In this document: positions 13,796 to 17,101 of the stretch, piece by piece | How the letters are laid out: every line of letters starts with the position of its first letter | Position numbering within the stretch: the first letter of the stretch is position 1 | Assembly: GCA_018816815.1 (NCBI GenBank) | Contig: JAHIVD010000008.1 | Coordinates: 1-17,101 of the forward strand | DNA: 17,101 bases | Direction: 5' to 3' | Origin: Patescibacteria group bacterium | GTDB taxonomy: Bacteria > Patescibacteriota > Microgenomatia > Daviesbacterales > UBA10151 | Program-made: the position numbers and the translations under genes | The notes under the pieces: generated by a model | The model's database searches: none | The model's input: the letters and a program-made list of their open reading frames with translations, nothing else | Told to the model about the DNA's origin: nothing

Positions 13796-13999
13796 ATGTT
13801 GGAACGGATAGGATCACAATCTTCTCTTGGGGTTACTACAATAGAAAGCCTTTTTTCCCGCGGTCCTTTTTATGATGATGACGAAAATCCTTTAGGACGA
13901 AGGTCAGGATTTGGGTCAAGTCGGTTTTCATTATCTTTATCTTCAGTTGGAATTACGACTGGTGGAGCAATAGTTAGTAGAGGAGCATTTAATCCCTGA
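13796..13999 (+). CDS. 67-aa Gly/Ser-rich hypothetical protein
   Basis: Start ATG 13796 is chosen over a TTG at 13757, which overlaps the -35 box. The sequence begins MLERIGSQSSLGVTTIESLF, has an acidic patch FYDDDENPLG in the middle, and continues RRSGFGSSRFSLSLSSVGIT to a small-residue tail GGAIVSRGAFNP. No signal peptide, membrane helix or known motif is seen. It lies convergent to tyrS (12 nt between stops) and divergent from the recG operon, with its own promoter-like sequence. The composition suggests a flexible or surface-associated peptide, but I cannot name a function; it may also be non-coding. Confidence 0.4.
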   Translation: MLERIGSQSSLGVTTIESLFSRGPFYDDDENPLGRRSGFGSSRFSLSLSSVGITTGGAIVSRGAFNP

Positions 14000-14011
14000 A
14001 ATATCCGGTAA

Positions 14012-15166
14012 TTAACTTTTTTTAGTGAGTTTTTCTATTTCTTCCAAAGCAGCTTTTCTCTGCGGATCCTCAAAATATTTTCTGGCAGGTTCTAATTTAG
14101 CAGTTAAGCACTCTGCTACAGCATTTTTTAAATCCTGCGGGTGAAGTTTTTTTTCTAAATAATCCTTTTCTAAATCATCATAAGAAGAATACGTCATACT
14201 TCCTCCATGTTCTGGTTTCCTTTTAACTTCTAAGACTTGGTCTTGCTTGGCTGATGGATAGAGGATCAAATGTTTTGTCCAGTCTAAAATAGGATTAAAT
14301 TCCACTTCTCCTTCAGGACAAAAGGCATTGGAAACTTTTCTTTTGATTTCATCAGGGGTATCATGAATGAATACAGCACTGTCAGGATTGGATTTGCTCA
14401 TTTTAATCGCAGTAATCATTTCTTCCCTATTCTCTTTGGGAATAGGCCAAACAGGAGGTTTAAGTAGTCCTTGCAAAAGGTGGTGATGGATAGCTACTGG
14501 TTTTGGTTGGTTTAAATCCTTTGCAGCATTTCTGGCTACTACATGGACATTCCTCTGGTCAGTTCCTGAATGAGTGATATTGATTCCTAAGGCAAAAATA
14601 TCCGCCGATTGCATAGCTGGGTAAATAAGCATGGCACTATCTGAAATCTCACTTTCTTTTCGTCCCATGATGGTGGTGGAGCGCATCATGCGGGCAAGAG
14701 TGGTAGCTTTTGATACCCTGATTACATCAGCCCAATAGTTTTGTCCAAGTTTCTTATATAGTTCGCTTCCCAAAACAAATTTAATTTTATCCGGATCAGC
14801 TTTTACACACAATGCAGCAGCTTTCATTCCTTCCTCAAAATACTCCCTAGCCATTTTTCTGGCAGTTTTCAGTGTCCCGTCCAGTTTTTTATTAAGCCAG
14901 GTATGCCAGTCAGCTAAAAGTACAGTAGTTTGTACTCCGGCATCCTGGAGATCTTTAATTTTTAGCATGCTGGCAATACCTGTACCTAAATGAACTTTTC
15001 CGGAAATTTCAAAGCCTATGTAGTGTTTAAGAGGTCTGCTGGATTCTATGAGAATATTTAATTCATCTTTAGTTAAAACCTCTTCCAGGTTTTTGGTAAT
15101 AAGCTCAATTTTTTGATTGTTAGTAAGCAAAACAGTTTCACCATCTCCTTTTTTATCGTTTGTCAT
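14012..15166 (-). CDS. tyrS: Tyrosyl-tRNA synthetase, archaeal/eukaryotic type
   Basis: 384 aa, with no C-terminal S4 domain, whereas bacterial TyrRS is about 400-425 aa and has one. The class I motifs are HLGTG (59-63) for HIGH and KMSKS (255-259). The closest pattern I know is archaeal TyrRS such as that of Methanocaldococcus: HYIGFEISGKVHLG (48-61), LQDAGVQTTVLLADWH, IYPAMQSADIFALGI (181-195), DQRNVHVVAR (203-212) and KLHPQDLKNAVAE (340-352). Tyrosine-pocket residues Tyr49, Gln186 and Asp189 match Tyr32, Gln155 and Asp158 of the archaeal enzyme, so tyrosine rather than tryptophan is the substrate. No clear promoter or Shine-Dalgarno sequence was found; ATG 15166 is the first start of the frame. 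Confidence 0.9.
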   Translation of the reverse strand: MTNDKKGDGETVLLTNNQKIELITKNLEEVLTKDELNILIESSRPLKHYIGFEISGKVHLGTGIASMLKIKDLQDAGVQTTVLLADWHTWLNKKLDGTLKTARKMAREYFEEGMKAAALCVKADPDKIKFVLGSELYKKLGQNYWADVIRVSKATTLARMMRSTTIMGRKESEISDSAMLIYPAMQSADIFALGINITHSGTDQRNVHVVARNAAKDLNQPKPVAIHHHLLQGLLKPPVWPIPKENREEMITAIKMSKSNPDSAVFIHDTPDEIKRKVSNAFCPEGEVEFNPILDWTKHLILYPSAKQDQVLEVKRKPEHGGSMTYSSYDDLEKDYLEKKLHPQDLKNAVAECLTAKLEPARKYFEDPQRKAALEEIEKLTKKS

Positions 15167-15218
15167 AAGTTATTGTTTATGAATTCTTATCTTAACTTGC
15201 CTTGCAAAATAAGCAGAA

Positions 15219-15246
15219 ATGACAAGGTGTATGTTAATATTACTAT
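15219..15246 (+). promoter_or_regulatory. Promoter of the 523-aa membrane protein
   Basis: ATGACA (15219-15224), a 16-nt spacer and TACTAT (15241-15246). The start site would fall near 15253, about 4 nt before ATG 15257, giving a leaderless message. The -10 match is weak (4 of 6). Confidence 0.35.
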
Positions 15247-15256
15247 AGCACACGAA

Positions 15257-16828
15257 ATGTCAAAAGCATTAAACAAATATTCGCAGGACTTGGTTGTAGC
15301 ATACGATAGAGCTTCTGCACCGAGTCATGATAAAACTATTTCCGTAAATGCATTGGTGGCAGAGATTGCCACTTGGTATGAAAAATTCCGTACAGCGATT
15401 GATTATAGAGAAGATGAAGTAATCCTGCGGTCCACAATTGAAAGAATTTTAAAAAGAAGATTAATTTTAGGCGGAAACGGAAAATCTGTTGCCGCACCTT
15501 TGATCCGGGAACTGGTTTGGGCCCGTTATTTTCCTGATTCATCAGTGCCGGAATCCTTGGTAGAAAAAGTCGTAGAAGTTATAGACCTGTATTTGAAATT
15601 AGAAATAGAGATCAACAAAAAACATCACACTAGCAAAGGGTTAGTTGGTGAATGGATTTTAAATCTTCTGTCTTCGGAAATTGAACATATTCTAAAGCCT
15701 AATGACCCAAAAGATATCATGAGTAACTTCATATTTAGGATTTTTAAAGAAAGAGTTACAATATCCGACGATTCTGAAGAAACCCGGGACCTGCAGGTTT
15801 TCATAGCTGCGAGAAGGGCGTATGCGAGCGATGATTTAGCACTTCTCCGTTACCATCTGTTCAAACAATATTTTGGAGAATTGAACAAAGATAATATAAG
15901 TAAAGTTGCTGGACATTTTTCGCAAGCAGTTGCGTTAATAGAACACCAATTTAAACATCCTATCAAAGATAAGATTTACACATACATTAAAAACCAGATT
16001 ATCCCTTTTTTAATTATGGATGATGTTTTAAGAAAACACAGGGGAAAAGCTTTTACGTTAACAACAGACAAAGACTTTATGAACGCAGAGATACTTTCAG
16101 CCTGCAATTCCAGATACAAAACAATTGCTGGAAAAGTCGGAAGGGCTATTATCAGAAGTGTTATTTTTATATTTTGTACGAAGGCTGTTTTTGCATTATT
16201 TGTGGAGGGAACATTTGAAAGGTTAATTTATGGGCGTACAATTTGGTCATCAATCATTTTAAATACTCTGGTTCCTCCTATGTTGATGATTATTGTGGGA
16301 TTTTTGATTAAAAGCCCTGATAGAAACAATTCAATGAGAATCCTCCGGAAAATAAATACTATTTTATACGATGATCCTCCTGAACTGGATCCTCCTTTGG
16401 TAGTAAAGAAAAAACCAAGCAAAGCAGGACCGTTTCTTTGGAGCATATTTATTTTGCTTTGGTTGGTGACTTTTGGAGTTAGTTTTGGGGCAATTATATT
16501 TGTTCTGACAAAATTACAATTCAATCCTATCTCTCAAGCTATATTCGTGTTCTTTTTGGCAATTGTTTCGTTTGTAGCTTACAGGATAAACAGGACAGCC
16601 CATATGTATATTATGAAAGAAAGAAAGGAAAACATAAGATCCCTGCTATTTAATTTTTTCTTCCTGCCTGTTATACAGGTCGGAAGAAGGCTAACGTTGG
16701 CAATTTCCCAAATAAACATAATCCTTTTTATATTTGACTTTATAATCGAAACTCCATTTAAAGGCATCTTTGCCTTTTTTGAACAATGGTTCCTTTTCCT
16801 TCGGACCCAAAGAGAAAAATTAGACTAA
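15257..16828 (+). CDS. 523-aa polytopic membrane protein of unknown function
   Basis: I start it at ATG 15257 (MSKALNKYSQDLVVAYDRAS) because the longer frame from 15113 reads through the divergent tyrS start and includes a promoter-like region. Residues 1-290 are soluble, helical and charged, with segments such as EIATWYEKFRTAIDYREDEV and RILKRRLILGG. Four membrane helices follow at about 297-316, 331-351, 392-418 and 425-443, with a basic loop (VKKKPSKAG) between the second and third. A further hydrophobic stretch lies near 463-500, and an amphipathic end reads IETPFKGIFAFFEQWFLFLR. It looks like a cytoplasmic domain anchored by a C-terminal membrane bundle. I do not recognise the family. 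It is monocistronic and divergent from tyrS, with 90 nt between starts. Confidence 0.8.
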   Translation: MSKALNKYSQDLVVAYDRASAPSHDKTISVNALVAEIATWYEKFRTAIDYREDEVILRSTIERILKRRLILGGNGKSVAAPLIRELVWARYFPDSSVPESLVEKVVEVIDLYLKLEIEINKKHHTSKGLVGEWILNLLSSEIEHILKPNDPKDIMSNFIFRIFKERVTISDDSEETRDLQVFIAARRAYASDDLALLRYHLFKQYFGELNKDNISKVAGHFSQAVALIEHQFKHPIKDKIYTYIKNQIIPFLIMDDVLRKHRGKAFTLTTDKDFMNAEILSACNSRYKTIAGKVGRAIIRSVIFIFCTKAVFALFVEGTFERLIYGRTIWSSIILNTLVPPMLMIIVGFLIKSPDRNNSMRILRKINTILYDDPPELDPPLVVKKKPSKAGPFLWSIFILLWLVTFGVSFGAIIFVLTKLQFNPISQAIFVFFLAIVSFVAYRINRTAHMYIMKERKENIRSLLFNFFFLPVIQVGRRLTLAISQINIILFIFDFIIETPFKGIFAFFEQWFLFLRTQREKLD

Positions 16829-16838
16829 GCCTGTAATT

Positions 16839-16866
16839 TTGATTTTGAGCCTAAATGTAGTATAAT
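16839..16866 (+). promoter_or_regulatory. Promoter of the gene cut by the IS element
   Basis: TTGATT (16839-16844), a 16-nt spacer and a perfect TATAAT (16861-16866). The start site near 16873 is about 7 nt before ATG 16880, again nearly leaderless. Confidence 0.55.
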
Positions 16867-16879
16867 CCCTTTCAATAAT

Positions 16880-17044
16880 ATGAGTACAGAACGGTGTCCG
16901 ATAGACACACTAATAGATATTATGGAGATTGATTATAGCGTATTTAGGAATCCAAAAGTAGATGAACTACCGGCAGCTTACGCAGCCGGTTTCCCTCATA
17001 TTTCAAGCTTCGCTTGCCCAAAATCCTCTTCACCTTGTTGCTGA
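16880..17044 (+). pseudogene. 5' fragment of a gene apparently interrupted by an IS200-type element
   Basis: An ATG just behind a good promoter opens a frame reading MSTERCPIDTLIDIMEIDYS then VFRNPKVDEL. From about residue 31 the frame runs through the transposon hairpin and along the antisense of tnpA to a stop at 17042-17044, giving composition (many S, C, P) unlike the first 30 residues. The likely reading is that the native gene was broken near 16960-16968 by the insertion. The rest of the gene would lie beyond the right edge. It could also be a short intact gene. No family recognised. Confidence 0.35.
16969..16990. repeat. Subterminal hairpin of the IS200/IS605-type element
   Basis: ACCGGC (16969-16974) and GCCGGT (16985-16990) form a 6-bp stem; an A-A mismatch and two more pairs (GC/GC) close a 4-nt loop. 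Imperfect hairpins with an unpaired base just downstream of tnpA are the single-strand DNA substrates recognised by IS200/IS605 TnpA. Confidence 0.65.
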
Positions 17045-17101
17045 ATATATTTTCTTACCTGTTCTTCATTAGCTCCAACAGTGGAAACAAAGTAGCCTTC
17101 C
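16996..17101 (-). CDS. tnpA: IS200/IS605 family transposase TnpA, C-terminal part
   Basis: 34 C-terminal residues are in the window, ending at TGA 16998-16996; the rest lies past the right edge. They read EGYFVSTVGANEEQVRKYIQ and then QQGEEDFGQAKLEI. The order YFVSTVG, then (V/I)(R/K)xYIxxQ, is the signature of IS200/IS605 TnpA. The Tyr in RKYIQQQ is the nucleophile of this HUH/Y1 family, so the catalytic residue is present. These enzymes move single-stranded DNA during replication. Whether the N-terminal HUH motif is intact cannot be seen. Confidence 0.75.
   Translation of the reverse strand, partial: EGYFVSTVGANEEQVRKYIQQQGEEDFGQAKLEI

Larger units (their letters stand above)
16960..17101 (-). 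mobile_element. IS200/IS605-type insertion sequence, right end
   Basis: Contains the 3' end of tnpA and the subterminal hairpin. The outer boundary is inferred to be a few bases beyond the hairpin, near 16960-16968. The left part lies outside the window. Confidence 0.6.

Noticed and set aside
15113..15256. N-terminal extension of the 523-aa membrane protein
   Set aside because: It would run antisense through the tyrS start and across the promoter region, and has no ribosome-binding site.
16760..16780. AAAGGC/GCCTTT hairpin with a T-run, resembling a terminator
   Set aside because: It lies inside the membrane protein gene, 50 nt before the stop, and encodes a normal part of the C-terminus.

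Overview
The window looks like chromosome from a low-GC bacterium of the Candidate Phyla Radiation (Patescibacteria), probably Microgenomates-like. That placement is an inference from five traits: small, tightly packed genes with 1-4 nt overlaps; a type IV pilus set running pilM-pilN-pilO with no pilP or pilQ behind it, as expected without an outer membrane; an archaeal/eukaryotic-type tyrosyl-tRNA synthetase without an S4 domain; an acyl carrier protein homologue lacking its phosphopantetheine serine; and several start codons only a few bases behind a good promoter.

Region 1 (1-7226, + strand) is a type IV pilus assembly locus. It opens with six prepilin-like genes in the order V-W-X, V-W-X (the first V is cut by the window edge), which reads as a duplicated minor-pilin cassette. 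The last X protein is large (605 aa) and carries what looks like a jelly-roll domain inserted in a repeat-rich passenger, so it is a good candidate for a pilus-tip adhesin. After a separate promoter come pilM, pilN and pilO, the inner-membrane assembly platform.

Region 2 (7227-8352, + strand) is a small accessory cassette: a DUF3467-like protein, an overlapping 63-aa protein with a strong Shine-Dalgarno sequence, and a RelE-like 96-aa protein. The last two may be a toxin-antitoxin pair. A terminator hairpin separates them from the convergent operon.

Region 3 (8353-13726, - strand) is a housekeeping operon for translation and RNA processing. In transcription order it holds a 33-aa membrane peptide, recG, rpmF, nusB, an acpP-like gene, rnc, rpsP, khpA and trmD. 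A second, near-consensus promoter lies at the end of rnc and serves rpsP-khpA-trmD. rpsP has a roughly 100-residue charged tail, and trmD carries two insertions and a Glu in place of the catalytic Asp.

Region 4 (13757-17101) holds a small + strand gene of unknown function, tyrS on the - strand, a 523-aa membrane protein of unknown family on the + strand, and at the right edge the 3' end of an IS200/IS605-type transposase with its end hairpin. The element appears to have landed in a short gene that has its own promoter. No tRNA, rRNA or CRISPR array was seen, and no stretch over 300 bases lacks a gene.
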